NCBI RefSeq assembly: GCF_018424695.1
Contig: NZ_QTNQ01000004.1
Location: 50,136-114,135 of the forward strand
DNA from: Vannielia litorea
Lineage (GTDB): Bacteria > Pseudomonadota > Alphaproteobacteria > Rhodobacterales > Rhodobacteraceae
Direction of reading: 5' to 3'
DNA: 64,000 nucleotides
Below, one piece after another: positions 1 through 9,695 of the stretch; the first letter of the stretch is position 1, and every line of letters begins with the position of its first letter. Below the pieces are notes generated by a model. The model worked only from the letters and a program-made list of their open reading frames with translations, was not told where the DNA came from and made no database searches. A program made the translations under genes and the position numbers.

Positions 1-1
1 C

Positions 2-103
2 TACGCCTGGAAGAAGGGGATCAAGACGATTTACTACATCCGCCTGCGCCAGGCCGCGCTGGAGGGCACCGAAGTCGAGGGCTGCGTGTCTTGCACCCTC
101 TGA
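2..103 (+). CDS. nrdE: Ribonucleotide reductase class Ib alpha subunit, C-terminal end (partial)
   Basis: Only the last 33 codons are in the window; the gene begins upstream. The visible end reads [10 protein letters not shown] followed by [13 protein letters not shown] and a TGA stop. This is the conserved NrdE tail, and its CxxC pair (CVSC) is the cysteine relay that is re-reduced by NrdH-redoxin or thioredoxin after each catalytic turn. NrdE reduces ribonucleoside diphosphates to deoxyribonucleotides in the cytoplasm. The next gene encodes its radical-generating partner NrdF, which supports class Ib rather than class Ia assignment. Sure of the family; nothing can be said about the missing N-terminal part. 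Confidence 0.9.
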   Translation, partial: YAWKKGIKTIYYIRLRQAALEGTEVEGCVSCTL

Positions 104-1177
<1,074 letters not shown>

Positions 1178-1227
1178 GGTGGCGATGCCGTTCGGGGTGC
1201 CACGATGCGGCGCGACAGGCCTTGTGA

Positions 1228-1243
1228 CCCCCGGGCGCGGGGG
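1228..1243 (+). terminator. Short GC hairpin after nrdF
   Basis: CCCCCG pairs with CGGGGG around a 4-nt loop in the 105-base gap between nrdF and the pqi operon. There is no T-tract, so it is at best a weak terminator or an mRNA 3-prime-end stabiliser. Confidence 0.3.
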
Positions 1244-1282
1244 CTACCGTCGGGTGCACCTTCAGGAAGGCCCCGTAGCCGA

Positions 1283-1957
1283 ATGGCCAGCCCACAAGAC
1301 GTTCCCCGCGCCGAGTTGATCGGTTGCCCCAACTGCGACCTGCTTCATCATGCAAAGCACGTTGCGGATGGGGAGCGGGCGATTTGCAGCCGGTGCCATA
1401 CCGTGCTGATCGCGCCGCGTGCGGCTGCCTACAATCGCGCGCTGGCGCTCTCGGTGGCCAACCTGATCCTCGTGGTGGCGGCGGTGTTTCATCCCTTCCT
1501 CGAAATCCACGCCGCCGGGATCGTCAACCGCGTCTCGCTGCTCGACGTGGCAACCAGCTTCGGGTCGGGGGCGCTTGTTGTCGTTTCCGTCACCTCGGTT
1601 GCGATGATCCTGCTGGTGCCGCTGTTGCGCGCCGTCTTCCTGGCCTACGCCCTCGCGCCGCTCGCCTTGCAGCACCGGGCCTATCCGGGGGCCCGCTGGG
1701 CCTTTCGGGTGACGCAGCAGATGAAGCCCTGGGCGATGACGGAGATCTTTGCCATCGGCTGCGCGGTGGCCCTGGTGAAGGTGGCCGATCTTGCGCGGCT
1801 CAATTTCGGCCCCGCGTTCTGGATGTTCATCGTGCTCTCGGCTTTCGTGCTGCTGGTCGATCGCTCGCTGTGCAGCTGGTCGATCTGGGCGGCGCTGGAT
1901 GAGGCCGAGCAAGAACCGGGACGCGGGACCGCGCCCGCACCGACGGTGCGGCCATGA
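1283..1957 (+). CDS. pqiA: Paraquat-inducible protein A domain protein, first half
   Basis: Inner-membrane partner of the PqiABC lipid-trafficking system. The protein (224 residues) starts with a zinc-ribbon-like pair CPNC...CSRC (about residues 15-36), followed by four predicted membrane segments, among them LALSVANLILVVAAVF and ALVVVSVTSVAMILLVPLL. E. coli PqiA carries two such units in one chain; here each is a separate gene, and this one overlaps the next by ATGA. The start ATG at 1283 was chosen because the residues encoded from the upstream ATG (1205) look non-coding and overlap a hairpin, and AGGAAGG lies a little upstream of 1283. It could also be called YebS-like. Confidence 0.88.
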   Translation: MASPQDVPRAELIGCPNCDLLHHAKHVADGERAICSRCHTVLIAPRAAAYNRALALSVANLILVVAAVFHPFLEIHAAGIVNRVSLLDVATSFGSGALVVVSVTSVAMILLVPLLRAVFLAYALAPLALQHRAYPGARWAFRVTQQMKPWAMTEIFAIGCAVALVKVADLARLNFGPAFWMFIVLSAFVLLVDRSLCSWSIWAALDEAEQEPGRGTAPAPTVRP

Positions 1958-2574
1958 CAACCGCACGCCAGGCAGGCCTCGTGACATGCCGCACCTGTGC
2001 CCGGGTCTGGCCGATGCAGACGGAAAGCTGCGGGCGCTGCGGCATGCCGCTGACGTCGCGCGAGCCGATGAGCCTTCAGAGGGTCTGGGCGTGGTGGCTG
2101 GCCGGGCTTGTCTGCTACATCCCGGCCAACCTCTACCCGATGCTTGTCACCGAAACGCTCACCAGCCGCTCGGATGACACCATCATCGGCGGCGCCATCG
2201 AGATCGCCCGGCACGGCGATCTCGGCATCGCCCTGATCGTGCTCATTGCCTCCGTCTTCATCCCTGTCATCAAGTTCATCGCCATCGGCTACCTTGCCCT
2301 GTCGGTGCGTATGCGATCGCAGAAGACACCCGTGGCGCGGATGCACTTGTTTGAAGTCATTGAATTTATTGGGCGCTGGTCCATGATCGACGTGTTCGTG
2401 GTTGCGATTCTGAGTGCGCTGGTGCAACTCTCCGTGGTGGCCTCCATTCAACCCGGCCCGGCGGCCCTCGCGTTTGCACTCTCGGTGATCTTTACGATGT
2501 TCTCTGCAAAATCCTTCGACCCTCGGCTGATCTGGGATTATCTGCCCAGCCGGGCAGGGCAGGGCGCCTCATGA
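1954..2574 (+). CDS. pqiA: Paraquat-inducible protein A domain protein, second half
   Basis: Second PqiA unit (206 residues). It has its own CxxC...CxxC zinc-ribbon pair (CRTC at the start, CGRC about 17 residues later) and four membrane segments, including VWAWWLAGLVCYIPANLYPML, which holds the NLYPM signature typical of PqiA domains. It begins by ATGA overlap with the first half and ends by ATGA overlap with pqiB, so the three proteins should be co-translated. PqiA is thought to sit in the inner membrane and feed or receive lipid from the PqiB MCE tunnel. The split relative to enterobacterial PqiA is visible; whether the two proteins pair is inference. Confidence 0.9.
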   Translation: MTTARQAGLVTCRTCARVWPMQTESCGRCGMPLTSREPMSLQRVWAWWLAGLVCYIPANLYPMLVTETLTSRSDDTIIGGAIEIARHGDLGIALIVLIASVFIPVIKFIAIGYLALSVRMRSQKTPVARMHLFEVIEFIGRWSMIDVFVVAILSALVQLSVVASIQPGPAALAFALSVIFTMFSAKSFDPRLIWDYLPSRAGQGAS

Positions 2575-4676
2575 CCGACGGCTTCAGCGAATTGCAGGTG
2601 CAGCCCGGCGGCGGGGCGCGCAGGCTGTCGTTTGTCTGGATGGTGCCCGTTCTGGCGCTGCTGATCGCCGTGGGCGTGGCGTGGCAGAACTACGCCAATC
2701 AGGGCGTGCTCATCGAGGTGGCCTTCCCCAGCGCCAACGGCGTGCATGCCGATGAAACCGAGCTGCGCTACCGCGATATCGCCGTGGGACAGGTGGAGGA
2801 GGTGCGGTTTTCCGATGCGCTGGACCAGGTGATCGTCAGCATCCGGGTGGATCAGGAGATTGCGCCCTTCGTGGATCAGCAGGCGCAGTTCTGGCTGGTG
2901 CGCCCGGAGGTGACCACGCAGGGTGTCACCGGCCTCGATACGGTGCTCTCCGGGGTCTACATCGAGGGCGACTGGGACGGAGAGGCCGGTGTGCCGGCCT
3001 CGCAGTTCGAGGCCCTGGCCAAAGCCCCTCTGCTTTCGGGCGGCCAGAAGGGCACAATCATCAAGCTCAGCTCCAGCACAGGCCTGCCACCCACGGCCAC
3101 GCCGATCCTGTTTCGGGGCGTCAGGGTCGGGCAGATCGGCGAGGCCACCATCGGTGGGGACGGGCAAACCATCGTGGCTGACGCGGTGATCTTCTCTCCG
3201 CACGATCAGCTGATTTCTTCGACCACGCGGTTCTGGGACGTGTCCGGCATCAGTTTCTCGCTCGGGGCTGCAGGTGCGACTGTGGATTTCTCTTCGCTGG
3301 CCTCGCTGCTTGCCGGCGGCGTCGCCTTCGAGACGCTCGGATCGGGGGGCGTGTCGATCGAGGATGGGCGCGAGTTTTCGCTTTTTGCCGATGAGCAGGC
3401 GGCCCGGCAAAGCTTCCTGATCGACAATGAAACCGGCGGTGTCGAGTTTCTTGCCATCTTCGACCAGAACCTGCCCGGCCTGCGGGTTGGTTCGGCGGTT
3501 CAGCTGGGTGGGTTGCAGATCGGCGAGGTGACAACCATCGCCGGGGTCACCGATGAGGCCCGCTTTGGCGATGGCCGGGTGCGCCTGCTGACAACCCTGC
3601 GGTTGGTGCCCAGTCGGATCGGGTTCAATGGAGGCGACGATGCGGAAGACGATGCGGCCTTCGTCGACTTCATCGAGCGCCGGGTGAACGAGGGCCTCAG
3701 GGCGCGGCTCGCCAATGTGGCGCTGCTGACCAACGAGCTTCAGGTCGATCTCTTCCTGGCCCCGGATGCGGACCCGGCGGCGCTTGACAGAAGTGCCGAC
3801 CCGTTCCCCCAGATCCCCACCACCGCGCCGAACGTGACGGATGTGACGACGACCGTGCAGGACTTGCTCCAACGGATCGACGATTTGCCGGTGGAAGAGG
3901 TGATGGCGAGCGTTATCGACTTTCTCGATGCTTCCACCACGCTGGTGTCCAGCGAGGAAACACAGGCCATTCCCGGCGAGGTCGCCGAAACCCTCGCCGA
4001 GTTGCGCAAGACGGTCGCCAGCACCCGCGCGCTGGTGGAATCCGAGGAAATCGGTGCGCTTCCCGGCGAGATCGCGGCGCTTTCGGCCAGCCTTCAGGAC
4101 ACCGCCAACCGGATCAACGCCATCGTGGCCGATATCGAGGAAAAGGCGCTCGTCGCGCAGCTGACCGAGACCATCGCCGCCGTGGGGGCCGCAGCCGATA
4201 CCGTGCCGGGGCTGGCCAAACAGGCGAGTTCGGTTCTGAGCGAGGCCGAAAAGCTCTCGTTGCAGGATCTGGCCACCCGCGCCGAAGAGCTGATCTCGGC
4301 CGCCGAGGCGGTGCTCAACCAGGACAGCGCCCGCGCGCTGCCCGAGGAGCTGAACGCAACCCTGACCGAGTTGCGCAGCACGCTCGCCAGTCTGCGCGAA
4401 GGCGGCCTGGTGGAAAACGCGAATGCCACGCTGGCCTCCGCTCGCGGGGCCGCCGAGGCGGTGTCGAAAGCCACCGAATCCCTGCCCGAGCTTTCGGCGC
4501 GGCTGAACCGGCTGGCCGGACAGGCTGGCGCGGCGGTTGACAACTTTTCCCGCGATGGCGATGCCGGACGCGAGCTTTCGGCCACCCTGCGCCAGATCGA
4601 GGCGGCGGCGGCGGCGCTGGAGCGGCTGGCGCGGCAGATTTCGCGAAACCCGAATTCCATTCTGATCGGACGCTGA
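2571..4676 (+). CDS. pqiB: MCE-family intermembrane transport protein PqiB
   Basis: A 701-residue protein with one N-terminal membrane anchor (about residues 20-40, FVWMVPVLALLIAVGVAW) followed by three MCE (MlaD) repeats in the first ~400 residues, for example VGQVEEVRF, VGQIGEATI and IGEVTTIAG. PqiB-type proteins stack MCE rings into a periplasm-spanning lipid conduit. The C-terminal ~280 residues are Ala/Glu/Leu-rich and predicted helical, longer than in the ~550-residue E. coli protein. They contain an imperfect repeat: AIPGEVAETLAELRKT (from 466), ALPGEI (from 496), ALPEELNATLTELRST (from 589). The tail NPNSILIGR is typical of the family. Its partner lipoprotein follows after 3 bases. 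Confidence 0.93.
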   Translation: MTDGFSELQVQPGGGARRLSFVWMVPVLALLIAVGVAWQNYANQGVLIEVAFPSANGVHADETELRYRDIAVGQVEEVRFSDALDQVIVSIRVDQEIAPFVDQQAQFWLVRPEVTTQGVTGLDTVLSGVYIEGDWDGEAGVPASQFEALAKAPLLSGGQKGTIIKLSSSTGLPPTATPILFRGVRVGQIGEATIGGDGQTIVADAVIFSPHDQLISSTTRFWDVSGISFSLGAAGATVDFSSLASLLAGGVAFETLGSGGVSIEDGREFSLFADEQAARQSFLIDNETGGVEFLAIFDQNLPGLRVGSAVQLGGLQIGEVTTIAGVTDEARFGDGRVRLLTTLRLVPSRIGFNGGDDAEDDAAFVDFIERRVNEGLRARLANVALLTNELQVDLFLAPDADPAALDRSADPFPQIPTTAPNVTDVTTTVQDLLQRIDDLPVEEVMASVIDFLDASTTLVSSEETQAIPGEVAETLAELRKTVASTRALVESEEIGALPGEIAALSASLQDTANRINAIVADIEEKALVAQLTETIAAVGAAADTVPGLAKQASSVLSEAEKLSLQDLATRAEELISAAEAVLNQDSARALPEELNATLTELRSTLASLREGGLVENANATLASARGAAEAVSKATESLPELSARLNRLAGQAGAAVDNFSRDGDAGRELSATLRQIEAAAAALERLARQISRNPNSILIGR

Positions 4677-4679
4677 CAC

Positions 4680-5249
4680 ATGACCCGTTTGCTTGCCATT
4701 CTGCTGGCCGCTGTTGCCCTCGCCGCCTGCTCGGGGGCCGATATTCGCGTGGCCCCTGCCGGTGTGGCCGCACCCACCGCGCCCACCGAGCGCGTGAGTA
4801 TCCGCTATCGCAGCGTCGAGGTGGCGCTGGTGACCATGCCCACCTATGCCACCACGGAAGAGATCGTGATTGCCGCGGCGGATGGCACGGTGGTGCCGAT
4901 CGGGGCGCTCTGGTCGGACGAGCCGGCGCGGGCGATGACGCTCCAGCTTGCGCGCGAGCTGGGCGTGGTGACGAGCCGGATCGTGGCGCCCGAGCCCTGG
5001 CCCTTCCGTGACCGGGCAGATGCGCGGGTGGACGTGCGGGTGGAAGACTTCCACGCCACGCAGCGCGGCACCTTCCGCATTGCCGGGCAGTATTACGTGG
5101 CGCCCGAGGAGGCCGGCCGCGAAGTTGCCCGCGGCTTTGCCGTTGAGGCGCCGATCGTTGGCGCGCCGACCGCTGCCAGCATCGCCTCCGCCCGGACCGC
5201 TGCAACAGGCCGCCTTGTTGTGGCCATTGCGCGCGACAGCCTGCGCTAG
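4680..5249 (+). CDS. pqiC: PqiC-type outer-membrane-associated lipoprotein (ABC transport auxiliary, DUF330)
   Basis: 189 residues with a lipoprotein signal peptide: MTRLLAILLAAVALAAC, lipobox LAAC with C17 as the acylated residue. The mature domain resembles the PqiC/YmbA family, which binds the outer-membrane end of the PqiB tunnel. It is the last gene of the pqiA-pqiA-pqiB-pqiC operon and starts 3 bases after pqiB. The family match rests on the lipobox, size and position, plus scattered motifs such as IRYRSVEVALVTMPTYA. No terminator with a T-tract is seen in the next 100 bases. Confidence 0.85.
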   Translation: MTRLLAILLAAVALAACSGADIRVAPAGVAAPTAPTERVSIRYRSVEVALVTMPTYATTEEIVIAAADGTVVPIGALWSDEPARAMTLQLARELGVVTSRIVAPEPWPFRDRADARVDVRVEDFHATQRGTFRIAGQYYVAPEEAGREVARGFAVEAPIVGAPTAASIASARTAATGRLVVAIARDSLR

Positions 5250-5360
5250 GCCCCTGACCCGTTCCTCCGGGCCAGATTGCGCGGATACACCCAAGCCGCC
5301 GCGACGTCAGCCACCGCCCGCTGCATAGTTTTTCCGTGAAGGGACTTGGCACAGGGGCGG

Positions 5361-5373
5361 GCACATGATGTGC
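5361..5373 (+). promoter_or_regulatory. Dyad GCACATGATGTGC upstream of the peptide-type ABC operon
   Basis: A perfect inverted repeat with 6-bp arms around one base lies about 55 bases upstream of the first binding-protein gene, in a 178-base gap. It is a plausible operator for an unidentified regulator. No convincing -35/-10 pair could be assigned beside it. Confidence 0.35.
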
Positions 5374-5427
5374 TGCCACATCACCCCCGCGTGAACGGAG
5401 GGGAGAATGACAACCAGGGAGATATCC

Positions 5428-7008
5428 ATGACCAATTCGAAAGGCCTTCTGGCGCTCGCGGCGCTCTTGTCGACGACGACGCTCGCCTCGGCAGAAACTC
5501 TGCGCTGGGCCCGCGCGGGCGACGCGCTCACGCTCGATCCGCACGCCCAGAACGAGGGGCCGACGCATACCATCCGCCACCAGATGTACGAGCCGCTCAT
5601 CATCCGTGACGTCACCGGCGCCTTCGAGCCTGCGCTGGCCACCGAATGGGCGCCCAGCGAAGATGATCCCAACGTCTGGGTCTTCAAGCTGCGTGAAGGT
5701 GTTAAGTTTCATGGCGGCGAGGACTTCACCGCCGAGGATGTGGTGTTTTCCTTCGAGCGGGCCAAATCGGAAAATTCCGACATGAAGGAGCTGCTCAGCT
5801 CCGTCGTTGAGGTGCGCGCCGTCGATGACTACACCATCGAGATCGTGACGGACGGGCCCAACCCGATCCTGCCCGCGAACCTGACCAACCAGTACATCCT
5901 CGACAAGGGATGGGCCGAGGCCAATGACACCGTGGCGGTGCAGGATTTCGAAGGTGGCGAGATCACCTATGCCACCACGAACGCCAACGGCACCGGCCCC
6001 TACATCCTGCAATCGCGTGAGCCCGACGTGCGCACGGTGATGGTGCGCAATGAGGAGTATTGGGGGCGTGACCAGTTTCCCATGGAAGTGTCGGAGATTG
6101 TCTATACCCCGATCCAGAACGCCGCGACCCGCGTGGCCGCGCTGCTCTCGGGCGAGGTGAACTTCCTTCAGGACATGCCGGTGCAAGACCTCGAGCGCGT
6201 CGCGGGCGCCGATGGGCTGACCGTCAAGAAGGCGCCGCAGAACCGCGTGATCTTCTTTGGCATGAACCAGGGGCCGGATGATATCGAGGCCGATGATGTT
6301 GATGGCGCCAACCCGCTGGCCGACGTGCGCGTGCGCAAGGCCATGTCGATGGCGATCAACCGCGATGCCATCCAGCAGGTGGTGATGCGCGGTCAGTCCG
6401 AACCCGCCGGCATGATCGCCCCGCCCTTCGTGAACGGCTGGACCGAAGAGATGGACGGCGCAAGCGTGACCGACATCGAAGGGGCCAAGGCGCTGATGGA
6501 AGAGGCCGGATATGCCGATGGCTTCTCGATCCGGCTCGACTGCCCGAATGACCGCTACATCAACGACGAGGCGATCTGCCAGGCGGCCGTTGGCATGCTG
6601 GGCCAGATCGGCGTTACGGTGAACCTGGATGCCAAGCCCAAGGCCCAGCACTTCCCGCTGATCACCGACGGCAAGAGCGACTTTTACATGCTCGGCTGGG
6701 GCGTTCCGACCTACGACTCCGAGTATATTTTCAACTTCCTCGTGCATGGCCGCGAAGGTGACATCGGCACCTGGAATGCCACCGGCTATGACAACGACGA
6801 GCTCGACGCCAAGATCAAGTCGCTGGCCTCCAACACCGATCTCGATTCGCGCAACGCGGATATCGCCGAGATCTGGAAGGTGGTGCAGGACGAAGCGCTC
6901 TACATCCCGATCCACCACCAGGTGCTGAACTGGGGCATGGCCGAAGGCGTGGGCATCGAGGTTGATCCCGAGGATCAGCCGAAGGTGAAATACTTCACCA
7001 TGAACTAG
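5428..7008 (+). CDS. ABC transporter substrate-binding protein, family 5 (peptide/opine type), copy 1
   Basis: Periplasmic receptor of the importer encoded downstream. The 526-residue protein has a Sec signal peptide (about residues 1-23, cleavage after ASA before ETLRW) and the family-5 layout: LTLDPHAQNEG near the N-terminus, then VWVFKLREGVKFHGGEDFTAEDVVFSFERA and NANGTGPY. The start ATG at 5428 has AGGGAG upstream; an in-frame ATG at 5407 would add seven residues before the signal peptide. It is followed by a second, clearly related receptor gene, sharing for example CPNDRYINDEAICQA versus CPNDRYLNDEAVCQA. The ligand is unknown; di/oligopeptides, amino-acid conjugates and nickel are all bound within this family. 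Confidence 0.9.
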   Translation: MTNSKGLLALAALLSTTTLASAETLRWARAGDALTLDPHAQNEGPTHTIRHQMYEPLIIRDVTGAFEPALATEWAPSEDDPNVWVFKLREGVKFHGGEDFTAEDVVFSFERAKSENSDMKELLSSVVEVRAVDDYTIEIVTDGPNPILPANLTNQYILDKGWAEANDTVAVQDFEGGEITYATTNANGTGPYILQSREPDVRTVMVRNEEYWGRDQFPMEVSEIVYTPIQNAATRVAALLSGEVNFLQDMPVQDLERVAGADGLTVKKAPQNRVIFFGMNQGPDDIEADDVDGANPLADVRVRKAMSMAINRDAIQQVVMRGQSEPAGMIAPPFVNGWTEEMDGASVTDIEGAKALMEEAGYADGFSIRLDCPNDRYINDEAICQAAVGMLGQIGVTVNLDAKPKAQHFPLITDGKSDFYMLGWGVPTYDSEYIFNFLVHGREGDIGTWNATGYDNDELDAKIKSLASNTDLDSRNADIAEIWKVVQDEALYIPIHHQVLNWGMAEGVGIEVDPEDQPKVKYFTMN

Positions 7009-7021
7009 GCCTTGTGCCGTG

Positions 7022-7047
7022 GGGCCGTCCGCCTACGCGGGCGGCCC
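7022..7047 (+). promoter_or_regulatory. Intercistronic GC-rich stem-loop between the two binding-protein genes
   Basis: GGGCCGTCCGC (7022-7032) pairs with GCGGGCGGCCC (7037-7047) with a single G-U pair and a 4-nt loop. It follows the first receptor stop by 13 bases. Likely protects the upstream message from 3-prime exonucleases or dampens downstream expression; it has no T-tract. Confidence 0.6.
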
Positions 7048-7079
7048 ATATCCCAGCAATCTGCATTGGAGGAGACCAG

Positions 7080-8630
7080 ATGCGCCGCCTTTCCACCGCT
7101 CTCGCGCTCGTGCTTGCGCTGCCCGCAACGGCCGAGGAGTTCAACTTCGCCGTCACCACCGACCCGCAGACGATGGACCCGCATGCCGTCAACTCCACGC
7201 CGGTGCTCGGGTTTCTCAACAACGTCTATGAAGGCCTCGTGCGGCGCGGCAAGGATATGTCGATCGAGCCCGCCCTTGCGGTGAGCTGGGAACCCATCGG
7301 CGAGGGCGAGGGCTGGCGCTTCAAGCTGCGCGAGGGCGTGACGTTTCAGGATGGCGCCGAGTTTACCGCCGATGACGTGATCTTCTCCTACGAGCGCGCC
7401 TCTTCCGAGCAGGCCGACACCTCGAGCTGGTTCGCGCCGGTGAGCGAGGTGGTCAAGGTCGATGACTACACCGTCGACATCATGACAACTGCGCCCAACC
7501 CGATCTTCCCCGACTCCATCGCCAACTGGATGATGATGGACAGCGGCTGGGCCGAGGCCAACGGTGCCGCGCGCCCCGACAAGGAGCAGGGCAACTACGC
7601 CACGCTCAACGCCAACGGCACCGGCCCCTTTCAGGTGGTGTCGCGCCAGCCGGATCTTGAAACCGTGCTGGAGCCACATGAGGGCTGGTGGGGCGAGGTG
7701 GAGCACAACCTCACCCGGGTGACGATGACCCCGATCCAGAACCCGGCCACCGCGCTTGCCGCGCTGCTTTCCGGTGACGTGGATTTCATCAACCCGGTGC
7801 CGATCCAGGACGTGGCGCGCCTTGAGGGCAACCCCGAGGTCCGCGTGATCCAGGGCATCGAGGCGCGGGTGATCATGCTGGGGTTCGACCAGCAGGAGGG
7901 CGCCGCCGAGAGCGGGCAGGGCGGGGCAGACATGTTCGTCGATCCGCGTGCGCGGGAGGCGGTGGCCAAGGCCATCAATGTGCCCGCGATCCTGCAAACC
8001 ATCATGCGCGGCAACGCCGAGGTGGCCAGCCAGATGGTCAGCCCGGCGATGCGCGGCTACTCCGAGGCCCACGCCGCGCCCTACGCCTATGACGCCGAGG
8101 CCGCGCGCAGCCTCGCCGAAGAGGCGGGGCTCACCGGCCAGACCATCGCGTTCAAATGCCCGAATGACCGCTACCTGAACGACGAGGCGGTGTGCCAGGC
8201 CATCACCTCGATGCTGGCGCAGGCAGGCATGGAGGTGTCACTCGATGCCATGCCCGTCTCCAACTACTGGCCCGAGCTGCGTGCCGACAACTTCGACATG
8301 TACCTGCTGGGCTGGTCGCCGGGCACCTTCGATGCCGAGCACCCGATCCGCTTTCTGGCCGCCACGCAAGACGACGAGGCCAAGCTGGGCAGCTGGAACT
8401 TTGGCGGCTACTCCAACGCGCGCGTCGACGAACTCCTGCCGATGATCCAGTCGGAGATTGACGATACAGCCCGTCAGGCCATGCTCGACGAGACCGCCAA
8501 GATCCTTCAGGACGAGGTCGCCTATGTGCCGCTCTACGTGCAGCCCCTGGTTTGGGGCGCCCGCTCCGGTGTGGAGCTGACACAGCGCCCCGACGATTTC
8601 TTCATCCTGCGCTGGGTCACGGTAAACTAG
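7080..8630 (+). CDS. ABC transporter substrate-binding protein, family 5, copy 2
   Basis: A second periplasmic receptor (516 residues) encoded directly after the first and paralogous to it throughout. The start ATG at 7080 follows a GGAGGAG ribosome site and opens a signal peptide, MRRLSTALALVLALPATAEE. Shared landmarks with copy 1 are DPQTMDPHAVNS, WRFKLREGVTFQDGAEFTADDVIFSYERA, NANGTGPF and CPNDRYLNDEAVCQA. Both end with the same YIP/YVPL...W arrangement. Two receptors for one permease pair suggests related ligands or different affinities. The relationship is read from the sequence; ligand and division of labour are unknown. Confidence 0.9.
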   Translation: MRRLSTALALVLALPATAEEFNFAVTTDPQTMDPHAVNSTPVLGFLNNVYEGLVRRGKDMSIEPALAVSWEPIGEGEGWRFKLREGVTFQDGAEFTADDVIFSYERASSEQADTSSWFAPVSEVVKVDDYTVDIMTTAPNPIFPDSIANWMMMDSGWAEANGAARPDKEQGNYATLNANGTGPFQVVSRQPDLETVLEPHEGWWGEVEHNLTRVTMTPIQNPATALAALLSGDVDFINPVPIQDVARLEGNPEVRVIQGIEARVIMLGFDQQEGAAESGQGGADMFVDPRAREAVAKAINVPAILQTIMRGNAEVASQMVSPAMRGYSEAHAAPYAYDAEAARSLAEEAGLTGQTIAFKCPNDRYLNDEAVCQAITSMLAQAGMEVSLDAMPVSNYWPELRADNFDMYLLGWSPGTFDAEHPIRFLAATQDDEAKLGSWNFGGYSNARVDELLPMIQSEIDDTARQAMLDETAKILQDEVAYVPLYVQPLVWGARSGVELTQRPDDFFILRWVTVN

Positions 8631-8651
8631 CGCCGCAAGCTCAACCGCTCC

Positions 8652-8671
8652 GGGGCCCGGCCAAGGGCCCC
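8652..8671 (+). promoter_or_regulatory. Intercistronic GC-rich stem-loop before the permease genes
   Basis: GGGGCCC (8652-8658) pairs with GGGCCCC (8665-8671), loop of 6. It lies in the 96-base gap after the second receptor gene. It probably uncouples abundant receptor mRNA from the less needed membrane-component mRNA. Confidence 0.55.
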
Positions 8672-8726
8672 AGCCACCCGCCAGAGGTGGCACCAGCCCC
8701 GGGGCGCGTTTCAAAGGGACAGATCA

Positions 8727-9695
8727 GTGCTCTCCTTCATCGTCAAACGCGTCGGACAGTCGATCCTCGTGCTCCTGATCACGGGGCTCGTGGCCTTCTC
8801 GATGTTCACCTTCGTCGGTGATCCGATCGACAACATGCTAGGGCAGGAGCGCACGATTGAGGATGTCGAGCGGTTGCGGCAGCAGCTTGGCCTCGATAAG
8901 CCCTTCGTGGTGCAATACTACCGTTTCCTCGAACAGGCGGTGCAGGGCAACTTCGGTGTGTCCTACCGGCAGGGCCGCCCGGTGGCCGAGATCCTGCTGG
9001 AGCGCGCCCCGGCCACGCTGGAGCTTGCGGCGGTGTCGGGCATCTTCGCCATCCTTCTGGGCATCGCGCTGGGCGTCTTCACGGCGATCCGGCGCAACGG
9101 GATTGCCGCCAACCTCATCATGTCGGCGTCGCTCATCGGGGTTTCGCTGCCCACCTTCCTCATCGGCATCCTGCTGATCTATCTCTTCAGCGTGGAACTG
9201 GGCTGGCTGCCCAGCTTCGGGCGGGGCGACACGGTGGATCTGGGCGGCTGGACGACCGGCTTTCTCACCGCCTCCGGCCTGAAGGCCCTGATCCTGCCGT
9301 CGATCACGCTGGGGCTCTACCAGATGACGCTGATCATGCGTCTCGTCCGCTCGGAGATGCTGGAGGTGCTGCGGCAGGATTACATCCGCTTTGCCAAGGC
9401 ACGCGGGCTGAGCGACAGGGTCGTCAACTTCCGCCACGCGCTGAAGAACACCATGGTCCCGGTCATCACCGTGATCGGCCTTCAGCTTGGCTCCATCATC
9501 GCCTTCGCCATCATCACCGAGACGGTATTCCAGTGGCCCGGCGTCGGCCTGCTCTTCATCAACGCCATCCAGTTCGTCGATATTCCGGTGATGGCGGCCT
9601 ACCTCATGCTGATCTCGGTGATGTTCGTGGGCATCAACCTGCTGGTGGACATTCTCTATGCCTTTATCGATCCCCGCCTGAGGGTGGCCGCATGA
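8727..9695 (+). CDS. ABC transporter permease, DppB type
   Basis: First membrane subunit of the importer, 322 residues with about six membrane helices. The first ~100 residues follow the DppB/OppB/GsiC layout: an N-terminal helix (ILVLLITGLVAFSMFTFVGDP), then a periplasmic stretch with LRQQLGLDKPFVVQYYRFL and GNFGVSYRQGRPVAEILLERAPATLELA. The cytoplasmic coupling loop that contacts the ATPase reads DYIRFAKARGLSDRVVNFRHALKN. The gene overlaps the next permease by ATGA. ATG at 8727; the preceding AAGGGA serves as ribosome site. Confidence 0.95.
   Translation: MLSFIVKRVGQSILVLLITGLVAFSMFTFVGDPIDNMLGQERTIEDVERLRQQLGLDKPFVVQYYRFLEQAVQGNFGVSYRQGRPVAEILLERAPATLELAAVSGIFAILLGIALGVFTAIRRNGIAANLIMSASLIGVSLPTFLIGILLIYLFSVELGWLPSFGRGDTVDLGGWTTGFLTASGLKALILPSITLGLYQMTLIMRLVRSEMLEVLRQDYIRFAKARGLSDRVVNFRHALKNTMVPVITVIGLQLGSIIAFAIITETVFQWPGVGLLFINAIQFVDIPVMAAYLMLISVMFVGINLLVDILYAFIDPRLRVAA

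Noticed and set aside
5345..5362. TTGGCACAGGGGCGGGCA resembles a sigma-54 -24/-12 promoter
   Set aside because: The GC of the -12 element is one base out of register with the GG of the -24 element, and no activator gene is adjacent.
2538..6918. Very long minus-strand open frames (918 and 867 codons) opposite the pqi and ABC genes
   Set aside because: They are antisense shadows caused by high GC at third positions; composition is Arg/Gly/His-rich with no domain, while the plus strand carries clear families.
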